Shown one piece after another: positions 25,999 to 36,000 of a DNA stretch of 48,226 nucleotides. Position numbers and translations under genes: made by a program. Each line of letters begins with the position of its first letter. The stretch's first letter is position 1. A model generated the notes under the pieces. The model saw only the letters and a list, made by a program, of their open reading frames with translations. It searched no databases and was not told where the DNA came from. Source of the DNA: an uncultured Acidimicrobiales bacterium (GTDB lineage: Bacteria; Actinomycetota; Acidimicrobiia; Acidimicrobiales; SZUA-35); NCBI GenBank assembly GCA_937976305.1, contig CALJSB010000087.1:1-48226 (forward strand), written 5' to 3'.

Positions 25999-27096
25999 AT
26001 GGCGTTGCGAATCGAGATCGATCACACAGACGGGGCGGCCCGGACGGGTCGGATGATCACCGACCGAGGCGTGATCGAGACCCCGGTGTTCATGCCGGTC
26101 GGCACCCGTGCCGCGGTCAAGACCCTCGACACCTCTGACCTCGAGCGGCTCGGCCCGCCGATCGTGCTTGGTAACACCTATCACCTGATGGAGCGGCCCG
26201 GCGCAGATCTCATCGAACGTATGGGCGGCCTCCACACCTTCATGGACTGGTCAGGCCATCTGCTGACCGACTCCGGCGGCTATCAGATCTTCTCGCTCGA
26301 GCCGAAAGTGAGCGAGGAGTCGGCGGTGTTCAAATCGGTCTATGACGGATCGGCCGTCGATCTCTCGCCCGAGCGTTCCGTCCAGGTCCAAGAGCAGCTC
26401 GGTGCTGATATTGCCATGGTGCTCGACGTGTGCCCGCCGCTGCCCTCGGCCCGTGAGGTGCAGGTTGATGCGCTCGAGCGAACGCTGCGTTGGGCCGAGC
26501 GGTCCAAGGCGGCTCACACCCGCGAAGACCAGGCTCAGTTCGGCATCGTGCAGGGCGGGATCGATCTGGAAATGCGGGCCGACTCGGCCCAACGGACCGT
26601 CGACATTGGCTTCGACGGGTACGCCATCGGCGGGTTGTCGGTGGGCGAGGACCGTACCGAGATGATTCCAGCCCTGGCCGCAGCAACCGCCGAGCTCCCG
26701 ACGGACAAACCCCGCTACTTCATGGGCCTCGGCGACCCAGTCGGATTGGTCGAGGCAGTTGCCAATGGTGTCGACATGTTCGACTGCGTGCTGCCCACTC
26801 GGCTCGCCCGCCACGGCACCGCCTTGACCTCTGAGGGGCGCCTCAATCTCCGCAATCTGAAGTTCGCTGAGGACGATGGACCAATCGACCCCGGCTTTGA
26901 TCATCCGTGGTCGAATCGCTTCTCTCGGGCGTACATCAGGCACCTGTTGGTCACCAACGAACCAACCGCCGGTCGCATCATCACCCTGCACAATCTGGCC
27001 TGGCTCAGCGACCTCACGGCGCAGATGCGTGCCGCCATTGAGGCGGGCACGTTTGCGGAGCTGCGTCAGAGCGTGCTCGACGTCTGGGTTCGATAG
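25999..27096 (+). CDS. tgt: tRNA-guanine transglycosylase without the cysteine zinc ligands
   Basis: A 365-residue enzyme that exchanges guanine-34 for preQ1 in tRNAs with GUN anticodons. The catalytic and base-recognition parts are intact: TDSGGYQIFSL, MVLDVCPPLP, GGLSVGE and the nucleophile region MFDCVLPTRLARHG. The C-terminal zinc site is not: where E. coli Tgt has a CxCxxC group, this protein reads PGFDHPWSNRFSR, with F300, H302 and S305 at the three cysteine positions; the fourth ligand, H331 in TLHNL, is kept. The surrounding alignment has no gap, so this is substitution rather than a frameshift. The start at 25999 (MALRIEIDHTDG) gives the normal length. Confidence 0.92.
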   Translation: MALRIEIDHTDGAARTGRMITDRGVIETPVFMPVGTRAAVKTLDTSDLERLGPPIVLGNTYHLMERPGADLIERMGGLHTFMDWSGHLLTDSGGYQIFSLEPKVSEESAVFKSVYDGSAVDLSPERSVQVQEQLGADIAMVLDVCPPLPSAREVQVDALERTLRWAERSKAAHTREDQAQFGIVQGGIDLEMRADSAQRTVDIGFDGYAIGGLSVGEDRTEMIPALAAATAELPTDKPRYFMGLGDPVGLVEAVANGVDMFDCVLPTRLARHGTALTSEGRLNLRNLKFAEDDGPIDPGFDHPWSNRFSRAYIRHLLVTNEPTAGRIITLHNLAWLSDLTAQMRAAIEAGTFAELRQSVLDVWVR

Positions 27097-27128
27097 CGGC
27101 CCTGCACCGATTCGGCGGTCCCAACCGC

Positions 27129-27148
27129 TAGCGTTTCTCCGCCGGAGG
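27129..27148 (+). promoter_or_regulatory. promoter and ribosome-binding site of yajC
   Basis: TAGCGT (27129-27134) is a -10 candidate and GGAGG (27144-27148) lies 6 bases before the GTG at 27155, which defines that start. Confidence 0.5.
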
Positions 27149-27154
27149 TTCTTC

Positions 27155-27439
27155 GTGGAACTGCTCATTATCTACGGCGTCGTCCTCGCCGCCCTCATCT
27201 TCTTTTACGTTCTCCCGAACCGCCGTAAGGCGGCCGAGAGTGCGGCGATGCTTGCCGCCCTCGAAGAGGGAGACGAGGTGTTCATGACCTCGGGTATCTA
27301 TGGCTTTGTCAATGCCATCGATGGCGACACCCTGTGGGTCGAAGTCGCACCGAATGTCGATCTGAAGGTCGCCCGCTCGGCCATCCAGGGGAAGATCCTT
27401 CCCGAGGATGAGAAGGCTGCGGCGGAGGACGACGACTGA
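27155..27439 (+). CDS. yajC: preprotein translocase subunit YajC
   Basis: A 94-residue protein with one N-terminal membrane helix (ELLIIYGVVLAALIFFYVL) followed by the YajC core: LPNRRKAAESAAMLAALEEGDEVFMTSGIYGFVNAIDGD. It belongs to the SecDF-YajC complex that helps pull proteins through SecYEG. The GTG at 27155 is set by GGAGG. The last 12 residues are acidic. It is followed after one base by secD. Confidence 0.93.
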   Translation: MELLIIYGVVLAALIFFYVLPNRRKAAESAAMLAALEEGDEVFMTSGIYGFVNAIDGDTLWVEVAPNVDLKVARSAIQGKILPEDEKAAAEDDD

Positions 27440-27440
27440 C

Positions 27441-29216
27441 GTGGCCGCCGCCAACGACAAAAAGAAGACCAAGACCAAGACCAAGGCAGCGCAGTCCGAG
27501 GGAGTCCCGAGCGGCTATCTCTATTCGGCCCTGTCGTTGATCGCGGCCGCCATCATCGGCATCGTCTACACGATTGCGGTAGGTAACGAACCGCTGCTGG
27601 GCCTCGATCTTCAGGGCGGAGTTTCGGTGGTGTACCAGCCGACCGAAGACGCCGACGAAGAGTCGCTCGAGCAAACCGTCGAGATCATCCGTAACCGCGT
27701 TGACGGTCTTGGCGTTGCCGAGCCCGAAATCTCCCGCCAGGGCGACACGATCGTGGTTGACCTGCCCGGTGTCGAGCAACAGCAACGGGCCCTTGAGTTG
27801 GTCGGCGACACCGCAGAGCTGCGCTTCCGTCCCGTCTTGCTCGACCCATCGACGATGGCCCAGTTCGGAGCCACGTTTGACCCCAACCTCGACAGCAGCG
27901 CCATCGTCCCCGACGACCACGGTGGCGACAGCGATCTCGACGATGCTGACGACGAAGAAGGCCTGCAGAACATTCGCGGTCGCCAAGACACGAGCGACAC
28001 CGAAGACGAGGCTGAAGAAGGTGAGGCCGAAGAAGACGACGCTGACGCCGACGACTCAGTTGTAGAAGACGACGGGAGCCACGGCGGAGACGACGAAGAG
28101 GCCCCGGTCGCTGCTGACTCCGCATCGCCGGCTGCCATCGCTGCCGCCCAAATCGAAGATGTGTGCTTCGGGGCCACCGAGGCGACGCTTCCTGAAGACG
28201 ACAACCCCGAGGACTACGTGGTGCTCGGCGACAGTGCCGGTGCCCTGTACTGCCTCGGACCATCGCTGCTCACCGGTGAATCGCTTGAGTCGGCAGATGT
28301 CAGCCTCAACTTCAACACCTGGGCCGTGAACCCGCTGTTCCGGGCCGGCGACGACGGCATCGGGGCCTTCAACGAGGCCGCCGCTATTTGCGCCAATCCT
28401 CTCGAAGGAAACAATCAGGCCATCTGCCCGGCCATCGGAGCCGACAACCAGACCGGCCAACCACGTGGTGCACTCGCCATCGTGCTTGACAACGAAGTGA
28501 TCTCAGCGCCATTGATCAACGCCGCGGTATTCGATCGCACCAACATCACGATCTCCGGAGCGTTCGACGAAGAGGGTGCCCGCGATCTCGCACTGGCGCT
28601 TCGCTTCGGTGCCCTGCCCGTCGAACTCGAGGCTCAGCAGACGCGCACCGTTTCGGCCACGATCGGCGACGACGTGTTGCGCTCGGGCGTGATCGCCGGC
28701 TTGATCGGCCTCGCCTTCGTGGCTGTCTACCTCATGGCCTACTACCGCCTGGCCGGTCTTGTTGCCATCGGCGGCCTCCTTATCTCCGGCCTGCTGCTGT
28801 GGACGATCATCTCGTGGCTCGGCGCCAACTACGGCCTTGCCATCAGCCTCGCCGGCATCGTGGGCTTGATCGTGTCCATCGGTGTGTCTGCCGACTCGAA
28901 CATCGTGTATTTCGAGAACGTCAAAGACATCTCATCAAAGGGCCGACGCGTCTCGACCTCGGTGGAGCGGGCGTATGAGAGTGCCATCAGCACCATCGTG
29001 AAGGCCGACGTCGTCAGCCTCATCGCCGCCGCCCTGCTCTACTTCCTCACGGTTGGTGCGGTGAAGGGCTTCGCCCTCTACCTCGGCATCGCCACCATCT
29101 TGGACTTGCTGGTCTCGTACATGTTCATGCGGCCAGCGCTGGCATGGATCGCATCCCGACAGAACGTGCGTGACAATCCACGACTGCTCGGTATGCCGGT
29201 TGGAGGTGACGCATGA
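27441..29216 (+). CDS. secD: protein translocase subunit SecD with an acidic insert
   Basis: A 591-residue proton-driven secretion factor. After a basic start (a KTKTKTK run coded by tandem AAGACC hexamers) comes TM1 (about 25-47), the first periplasmic domain with GLDLQGGVSVVYQ and IRNRVDGLGVAEPEI, and a C-terminal group of five helices with the SecD signature GVSADSNIVYFENVKD. Between about residues 157 and 226 an insert of some 70 residues is very rich in Asp and Glu (SDLDDADDEEG, EDEAEEGEAEEDDADADD). It lies in the extracytoplasmic part. GTG start, one base after yajC; overlaps secF by 4 bases. Confidence 0.95.
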   Translation: MAAANDKKKTKTKTKAAQSEGVPSGYLYSALSLIAAAIIGIVYTIAVGNEPLLGLDLQGGVSVVYQPTEDADEESLEQTVEIIRNRVDGLGVAEPEISRQGDTIVVDLPGVEQQQRALELVGDTAELRFRPVLLDPSTMAQFGATFDPNLDSSAIVPDDHGGDSDLDDADDEEGLQNIRGRQDTSDTEDEAEEGEAEEDDADADDSVVEDDGSHGGDDEEAPVAADSASPAAIAAAQIEDVCFGATEATLPEDDNPEDYVVLGDSAGALYCLGPSLLTGESLESADVSLNFNTWAVNPLFRAGDDGIGAFNEAAAICANPLEGNNQAICPAIGADNQTGQPRGALAIVLDNEVISAPLINAAVFDRTNITISGAFDEEGARDLALALRFGALPVELEAQQTRTVSATIGDDVLRSGVIAGLIGLAFVAVYLMAYYRLAGLVAIGGLLISGLLLWTIISWLGANYGLAISLAGIVGLIVSIGVSADSNIVYFENVKDISSKGRRVSTSVERAYESAISTIVKADVVSLIAAALLYFLTVGAVKGFALYLGIATILDLLVSYMFMRPALAWIASRQNVRDNPRLLGMPVGGDA

Positions 29217-30190
29217 GTTTGCGAACCGAGCTCTATAACAGCCGGTCGACGATCGACTTCCAGCCGCTGTGGCGTAAGTCGGTGCCCGTTTCGATCACCC
29301 TCGCGGTGCTGAGCGCTCTGTTGCTGCTCATCCTCGGCCTCAACCGCAGCATCGAGTTCGAAGGCGGCGGCATCTTCGAAGTCCCCGTGCCCGACACCGT
29401 TGGTGTCGCCGACGCCCGCGACGTGTTACCCGATCCGAATGCCAAAGTGCAGTTGGTGCAAGACCCAGACGCTGGTTCGTTCATTCGAGTGCAAACCGGT
29501 ACCGAAGGCATTAACGACTCTGACCTGTACATCGAGCGCCTGTCTGACCTTGGTGAGGTCACTGTCGACGATGTCAGCGTCAACACCGTCGGACCCACCT
29601 GGGGCTCACAGATCACCGGCAAAGCGGTGCGAGCGCTCGCCCTGTTCTTTGTTGTGGTCGCGCTCTATCTGGCTTGGCGACTCGAATGGCGAATGGCCAT
29701 CGGCGCCCTGATCGCTGTGGTGCACGACCTGTTGATCACTGCCGGCATTTACTCGCTGTTCCGCATCGAGGTGAGCCCGGCCACCGTGATCGCCTTGCTC
29801 ACGATCATGGGCTACTCGCTCTACGACACGGTGGTGGTCTACGACAAAGTGCTCGAGAACGAACTCGAGCCCAACTCCCGCCAACGGGGCTACACCGCGC
29901 TGGTCAACCGCTCGATGAACCAGGTGCTGATGCGATCGGTCAACACCACCATCACCACCGTGTTGCCTGTGCTGTCGATGCTGCTCGTTGGCTGGCTGCT
30001 GCTGGGTGGTTCCACACTGCGCGACTTCGCCGTTGCCTTGTTCATCGGCCTGTTGTTGGGCACCTATTCGTCGATCTTCTTGGCTGCTCCGGTGCTGTCG
30101 TGGCTCAAGGAGCGACAAGACGATGAAGTCGCCGAGGCGGAGCTCAAGGAACGCCGGGCCGCACGGCGCCTGCGCGAGACAAGCAACTAG
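29213..30190 (+). CDS. secF: protein translocase subunit SecF
   Basis: A 325-residue partner of SecD with six membrane helices. TM1 is at about 20-43; the motif GGGIFEV follows it, and the C-terminal set has the SecF signature MGYSLYDTVVVYDKVLEN and VNRSMNQVLMRSVNTTITT. The start codon ATG overlaps the secD stop (ATGA), as is usual. The C-terminus is a charged cytoplasmic tail (RQDDEVAEAELKERRAARRLRE). Confidence 0.96.
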   Translation: MSLRTELYNSRSTIDFQPLWRKSVPVSITLAVLSALLLLILGLNRSIEFEGGGIFEVPVPDTVGVADARDVLPDPNAKVQLVQDPDAGSFIRVQTGTEGINDSDLYIERLSDLGEVTVDDVSVNTVGPTWGSQITGKAVRALALFFVVVALYLAWRLEWRMAIGALIAVVHDLLITAGIYSLFRIEVSPATVIALLTIMGYSLYDTVVVYDKVLENELEPNSRQRGYTALVNRSMNQVLMRSVNTTITTVLPVLSMLLVGWLLLGGSTLRDFAVALFIGLLLGTYSSIFLAAPVLSWLKERQDDEVAEAELKERRAARRLRETSN

Positions 30191-30207
30191 CCCAAACGAG
30201 CATGGGT

Positions 30208-30213
30208 TAGCAT
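30208..30213 (+). promoter_or_regulatory. -10 box of apt, leaderless
   Basis: TAGCAT ends 7 bases before the ATG at 30221. The earlier in-frame ATG at 30212 lies inside this box and would not be transcribed, so 30221 is the better start. Confidence 0.55.
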
Positions 30214-30220
30214 GGCCGGG

Positions 30221-30775
30221 ATGAGCGCCACAGTTGGTGCTGTCCCTCCGGGGTGGCTCGTAGATGTCGTCGAGGAACATCCCGACTTTCCCGAGCCCGG
30301 CGTGTTGTTCCGCGATCTTTCGCCTCTGTGGCGATCCTCGTCGGCAACCTCCCGCTGCGCGATGGCCATGGCGCAAGACATGACGGATGTCGATCTTGTG
30401 GTCGGCATCGAATCCCGGGGCTTTCTTGTTGGCCTCCCGGTCGCCCAACGGCTTGGCGTTGGCTTTGTGCCGATGCGCAAGCCCGGGAAGCTGCCGGGTG
30501 AGTTGATTTCGGCGAGCTACGAGCTCGAATACGGCACTGACTCGCTCGAGCTTCAAGCGTCAGCGATTGAGGCCGGCGAGCGGGTGCTGCTCATCGACGA
30601 CGTGATTGCCACCGGCGGCACGCTCGCCGCGGCAGCAACGCTCGTCGAGAAGGCCGGAGCCGAGCTGATGGGTATTGGCGCCGTGCTTGAACTGTCAGCC
30701 CTCGGTGGTCGCCGAAAACTCACTGAGGCTGGCGTTGATGTCAGCTTGGTTCGGTCGCTCTGGGAGATCAGCTGA
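30221..30775 (+). CDS. apt: adenine phosphoribosyltransferase
   Basis: A 184-residue purine salvage enzyme that makes AMP from adenine and PRPP. Motifs: DFPEPGVLFRDLSPLW (N-terminal adenine hood), GIESRGFLVG, FVPMRKPGKLPGE and the PRPP-binding VLLIDDVIATGGTLAAA. The stop overlaps the rel start (TGATG), an arrangement found in many Actinobacteria that ties purine salvage to (p)ppGpp metabolism. Confidence 0.95.
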   Translation: MSATVGAVPPGWLVDVVEEHPDFPEPGVLFRDLSPLWRSSSATSRCAMAMAQDMTDVDLVVGIESRGFLVGLPVAQRLGVGFVPMRKPGKLPGELISASYELEYGTDSLELQASAIEAGERVLLIDDVIATGGTLAAAATLVEKAGAELMGIGAVLELSALGGRRKLTEAGVDVSLVRSLWEIS

Positions 30776-33021
30776 TGTCGATGGTCACCTACCGTGCCTT
30801 GCCATGGAGCATGGGGCAAAAGGCACTCGAAGACGAGATCCGACCGTTGGTGGCCCGCTTCACTGGGCCCCGGCTCGAAGCATCGACCGACTTCATCACT
30901 CGAGCTCACCGGGTGGCGGCAGATGCGCATGCTCCCCAGCGCCGAAAATCAGGCGAGCCCTACATCGTGCACCCGATTGCCGTTGCCCGCATTGTGGCCG
31001 AGCTCGGGCTCGACGAAGTGACGATTGCCGCGGCTCTGCTCCACGACGCCGTTGAGGATTCCGATCTCACGAGAGAAGAGGTCGAGGCTGAGTTCGGGAC
31101 GGACGTCGCCAACATCGTCGATGGCGTCACCAAGCTCGACCGTCTGCGGTTCGACTCGAAAGAGGCACAACAGGCCGCCACGTTCCGAAAGATGCTCGTG
31201 GCGATGTCGCAAGACCTACGGGTGCTGATCATCAAGCTCTGCGATCGGCTGCACAACTTGCGCACCATTGCCGCCATCCCGGCGTGGAAGCAAGAGCGCA
31301 CTGCCCGGGAAACGCTCGATGTCTATGCACCGTTGGCCCACCGACTCGGTATTCAGGAAGTGAAGATCCAGCTCGAAGAGCTGAGCTTTGCTGCGCTCCA
31401 CCCGAAGCGCTATTCCACCATTGAGAACATGGTGGCGGTGCGGGCTCCTGAGCGCGATCTGTTCTTGACCCAGGTGCTCGAAGACATCCGCAGTCGTCTC
31501 GGGGAGCTGAGTATCGAGGCCGACGTGACGGGCCGTGAGAAGCAGCTTTACTCGATCTACGAGAAGATGGTGGTCAAGGGCCGAGAGTTCGACGAGATCC
31601 ACGATCTCGTCGGCGTTCGTGTCGTCGTTGACTCGGTGCGCGATTGCTACGCCGCCCTTGGTTCCATTCACGCCACGTGGAAGCCGGTGCAGGGTCGCTT
31701 CAAGGACTACGTGGCGATGCCCAAGTTCAACCTCTATCAGTCGTTACACACGACCGTCGTCGGGCCTCAAGGCAAGGCGATTGAGGTGCAGATCCGCAGC
31801 AAGGAGATGCACGAGCGGGCGGAGTTCGGCGTTGCCTCTCACTTTCTCTACAAAGAAGCCGGCGATGCCGAGAATGGCACGGACAAGAGCGTCGATGTCG
31901 ATCTGCCGTGGCTGACACGCATCATCGACTGGGACGAAGAGACCAGCGACCCCGGCTACTTCATGGCCAACCTCAAGCTGGACCTCGATGAGGAAGAGGT
32001 CTTTGTCTTCACGCCCCAAGGCGACGTCATCACCCTGCCTGCCGGGTCAACACCGGTCGACTTCGCCTACACGATTCACACCGATGTGGGGCACAAGACC
32101 GTCGGGGCGAAGGTTGAGGGCCGCCTCGTTGCCCTCTCTGAGCCTCTCGAGATGGGTGTGATCGTCGAGATTCTCACCTCGAAGTCAGAAAGCGCTGGAC
32201 CGTCGCGGGATTGGCTCACCTTCGTTCGCTCGCCCCGGGCCGCCAGCAAGATCAAGCAGTGGTTCTCTCGTGAGCGACGGGTCGATGCCATCTCGGCTGG
32301 TGAGGATGAGCTTCGGACTGCGATGCGGCGCGCTGGGCTGCCGGTGCAGAAGGTTGCGGCTGGCAACGTGCTCGACACGGTGGCCGAGAAGCTCAAATAC
32401 GCAGATCTCGAAGCGCTGCACGCTGCCATCGGCGAGCATCAGGTGTCAGGAAGCTCCGTTGCTGCCCGGGTGGCCCAAGAACTCGAAGGGGCAACGGGTC
32501 GGACCGAAGAATCGATCCCCGTCACCGCCCGTCGGCGCCGCCGCCGCTCGGGCTCAGTGGGAGTGCACGTCGAAGGTCTCGACGATGTGCTCATTCGCCT
32601 CAGTCGGTGCTGCACTCCCGTGCCCGGCGATCAGATCATCGGTTTTGTCACCCGGGGGCGAGGCGTATCGGTGCACCGGACCGACTGCGCCAACGGCATC
32701 TCACTGGCCACCAACCAGAACGATCGACTGATTGATGTCGAGTGGGATGGCGAAGCCACGAACGCCGACTTCATCGCATCGATCGAGGTCCAGGCCTATG
32801 ACCGTTCTCGCTTGTTGTCTGATGTGTCGAACGTGTTCTACGAGAGCCACGTCAACATCGTTGGTTCGACCACGGTGACGGGCGATGACCGCATCGCCCA
32901 TCTCACCTTCGACTTCGAGATTGCCGATCCGTCGCACCTCGATTCGCTGCTGCGGCAGCTCAATCAGGTCGACGGCGTCTATGACGCCTATCGGATTCTG
33001 CCGGGCAAGCGGGGCAGCTGA
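30775..33021 (+). CDS. rel: bifunctional (p)ppGpp synthetase/hydrolase
   Basis: A 748-residue stringent-response enzyme. Domains in order: HD hydrolase (about 45-200; LLHDAVEDSDLT and KLCDRLHNLRT), synthetase (about 240-370; FDEIHDLVGVRVVV, RFKDYVAMPKFNLYQSLHT), TGS (about 400-460; FVFTPQGDVITLPAG and VDFAYTIHTDVGH), a helical/zinc-finger-like region with LSRCCTPVPGD, and the C-terminal ACT domain (from about 670). The RFKD motif and the intact HD residues mark a bifunctional enzyme. Its 3' end is only 4 bases from the 3' end of the convergent giant repeat gene. Confidence 0.97.
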   Translation: MSMVTYRALPWSMGQKALEDEIRPLVARFTGPRLEASTDFITRAHRVAADAHAPQRRKSGEPYIVHPIAVARIVAELGLDEVTIAAALLHDAVEDSDLTREEVEAEFGTDVANIVDGVTKLDRLRFDSKEAQQAATFRKMLVAMSQDLRVLIIKLCDRLHNLRTIAAIPAWKQERTARETLDVYAPLAHRLGIQEVKIQLEELSFAALHPKRYSTIENMVAVRAPERDLFLTQVLEDIRSRLGELSIEADVTGREKQLYSIYEKMVVKGREFDEIHDLVGVRVVVDSVRDCYAALGSIHATWKPVQGRFKDYVAMPKFNLYQSLHTTVVGPQGKAIEVQIRSKEMHERAEFGVASHFLYKEAGDAENGTDKSVDVDLPWLTRIIDWDEETSDPGYFMANLKLDLDEEEVFVFTPQGDVITLPAGSTPVDFAYTIHTDVGHKTVGAKVEGRLVALSEPLEMGVIVEILTSKSESAGPSRDWLTFVRSPRAASKIKQWFSRERRVDAISAGEDELRTAMRRAGLPVQKVAAGNVLDTVAEKLKYADLEALHAAIGEHQVSGSSVAARVAQELEGATGRTEESIPVTARRRRRRSGSVGVHVEGLDDVLIRLSRCCTPVPGDQIIGFVTRGRGVSVHRTDCANGISLATNQNDRLIDVEWDGEATNADFIASIEVQAYDRSRLLSDVSNVFYESHVNIVGSTTVTGDDRIAHLTFDFEIADPSHLDSLLRQLNQVDGVYDAYRILPGKRGS

Positions 33022-33025
33022 GGGC

Positions 33026-36000
33026 CTACGGGCCGGGGGTCAGCACCTCGATCGGCGCCGCGATCGAGATGGTGAACGGGGTGTTCACGTAAGGGTCGGC
33101 GTTCACGCCATTGTCGCCAGTGACGAGCGAGAACGAGAATCCGTTGGCAGTCTTCGAACCCTGATCGATCCAGGCCAGCACACTGTCGCGATTGGCGGTT
33201 TGTTCCTCGGTGAGAATCGTGACGGCGTAGTTGGTCCCATCGGGATGTGGCGTGGCGAAGACGACCTCCCAATGGCCAACGCCGATCTGGCCCATCTTCA
33301 GGTTGCGTGTCCAAGTGACGGTGGTGCCATCGTCAGACCCGCCGGCGTAGAACTCCTCGTAGATGGTGACGCTCGGGATGGTGATCGAGTTGCCGTCCTC
33401 GATCTTGATCGTGCCGGCGCCGTAGCCGAGGATCTGGTCGTCGGTGCCAGCGCTGATGGTGCTGCACACCCAGGCGGAGCCGTTGTACGTGATGGTTTCA
33501 CCAGCGGCACATGCAAGGGTGCTGAGGGTGTCAACGGTCAACGTGACCACCGTGGAGGCGCCGGTTTCATCGATGAAGGTGATGGTTCCATCACCGTTGT
33601 CGGTCAGGCTCGTGATCGATTCGAGAAGGTCGACCGAGTTGCCGTCTTCGTCTGTGTAGGTACCGATTTGGTTGCCCGCCCCGAGAACGTTGGTGATGGT
33701 GGTGAGCGTCTCGATGTCGGTGGCGCTGATGGTCGATGAGCTGCCGTCTTCGTGCGTAAATGTGAAGGTCTGATCGCCGTTGTCGACCAGGTCGGTGATC
33801 GACTCCTTGATGTCGACCGTGCCGCCGTCTTCGTCTGTGTAGGTGCCGATGCGGTTGCCGGCGGCGAGGACGTTGGTGATGCTGGTGAGGGTTTCGAGGT
33901 CGGAGACATCGAGGGTGGTGACGGTGCCGTCTTCTGAGGTGAAGGTGTAGGTGTCGTTCCCGTTGTCGACGAGGGTGGTTACGGTTTCGAAGAGATCGGT
34001 CGTGTTGCCGTCCTCGTCGGTGTAGACCCCGATGAGGTGGCCGGCCGACAGCACGTTGGTGACGGTGGTGAGGGTTTCGAGATCGGCGGTGTCGATCGTC
34101 GTTGTTGTGCCGTCTTCTGAGGTGAACGTGAACGTGCGGTCGCCGTTGTCAGTGAGGGTGGTGATCGTCTCGTTGATGTCGAAGGTGTTGCCGTTCTCGT
34201 CTGTGTAGGTGGCGATGCGGTTGCCGGCCACGACGTTGGTGACGAGGGTGAGGGTTTCGAGGGCGTTGGTGTCGACCGTTGTGGGCGTGCCGTTTTCGTT
34301 GGTGAAGGTGAACGTACCGTTGCCGTTGTCGACCAGTTCGGTGATGGTTTCGTTGATGTCGAAGGTGTTGCCGTCTTCGTCTGTGTAGGTGGCGATGCGG
34401 TTGCCGGTCACGATGTTGGTCACGGTGGTGACCGTCTCGAAGTCGGTGATGTCGATCGTCGACTGCGATCCATCCTCGTGAGTGAAGGTGAAGCTCTGGC
34501 CGGCATCGCTGATGGCGGTGACCGTCTCGCGCAGGTCGGTGCTGTTGCCGTCTTCGTCGGTATAGGTGCCGATCACGTTGCCCGCCCCGAGCACGTTGGT
34601 GAGCGTGGTGAGGGTCTCGAGGGCGTTGGTGTCGACCGTTGTGGGCGTGCCGTCTTCGTTGGTGAAGGTGAAGGTGCCGTCACCGTTGTCGGCCAGCGTG
34701 GTGATGGTTTCGTTGATATCGAAGGTGTTGCCGTCTTCGTCTGTGTAGGTGGCGATGCGGTTGCCGGTGACCACGTTGGTGACGAGGGTGAGGGTTTCGA
34801 GATCGGCGGTGTCGATCGTCGTGGTTGTGCCGTCTTCTGAGGTGAAGGTGAACGTGCGGTCGCCGTTGTCAGCGAGGGTGGTGATGGTTTCGTTGATGTC
34901 GAAGGTGTTGCCGTCTTCGTCGGTGTAGGTGGCGATGCGGTTGCCGACCACGACGTTGGTGACAAGCGTGAGCGTTTCGAGGGCGTTGGTGTCGACCGTT
35001 GTGGGCGTGCCGTCTTCGTTGGTGAAGGTGAAGGTTCCGTCGCCGTTGTCCACCAAGGCAGTGATCGTCTCGTTGATGTCGAACAAGACGCCGTCCTCGT
35101 CTGTGTAGGTAGCGATCCGGTTGCCCGCCACCACATTCGTGACGGTGGTCAGTGTTTCGAGGCTCGCTGCGTCGAGCGTCGTTGTGGAACCGTCCTCATG
35201 GGTGAAGGTGAAGGTGCCGTCGCCGTTGTCGACCAGTTCGGTGATGGTTTCGTTGATGTCGAAGGTGACGCCGTCTTCATCGGTGTAGGTCGCGATGCGG
35301 TTTCCAGCGACGACGTTGGTGACGGTCGTGAGGGTTTCAAGGCTCGACGCACTGATAGTCGAGACGGTGCCGTCTTCTGCGGTGAAGGTGAAGGTGCCGT
35401 CGCCGTTGTCCACCAGGGTCGTCACGGTCTCGAGGAGATCGAACGATGCCCCGTCCTCGTCGGTGTAGGTGCCGATCAGATTGCCTGCCGACAACACGTT
35501 GGTGACGGTGGTGAGCGTTTCGAGATCGGTGATGTCGATGGTCGAGCTGTTGCCGTCTTCGTTGACAAACGTGAACGTCTGATCACCGTTGTTGGTGAGG
35601 GTGGTGATGGTCTCGAGCAGATCGGTCGTATTGCCGTCCTCATCGACATAGACGCCGATGAGGTGGCCAGCCGAGAGCACATTGGTGACCGACGTGAGGG
35701 TTTCGAGGCTGGAGGCGTCGATGTCGGTGGTGGTGCCGTCTTCGTGGGTGAAGGTGAAGGTGCCGTCGCCGTTGTCGACCAGTTCGGTGATGGTTTCGTT
35801 GATGTCGAACGTGACACCGTCTTCGTCGGTGTAGGTCGCGATCTGGTTACCTGTCACGACGTTGGTGACGGTGGTGAGGGTTTCGAGGTTGGCAACGCTG
35901 AGCGTTGAGACCGTGCCGTCTTCTGCCGTGAACGAGAACGTGCCGTTGCCGTTGTCGGCGAGCGTGGTGATCGTCTCATTCACATCGAAGGTGTTGCCGT

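Noticed and set aside
26881..26930. A frameshift or sequencing error as the cause of the missing zinc cysteines in Tgt
   Set aside because: The residues on both sides (IDP before and RFSRAYIRHL after) align with the family in the same frame without a gap, so a compensated double frameshift would be required.
27459..27486. AAGACC hexamer run at the start of secD as a phase-variable tract
   Set aside because: Only about three units and a multiple of three bases, so a change in number would not alter the frame; it encodes the Lys/Thr run.
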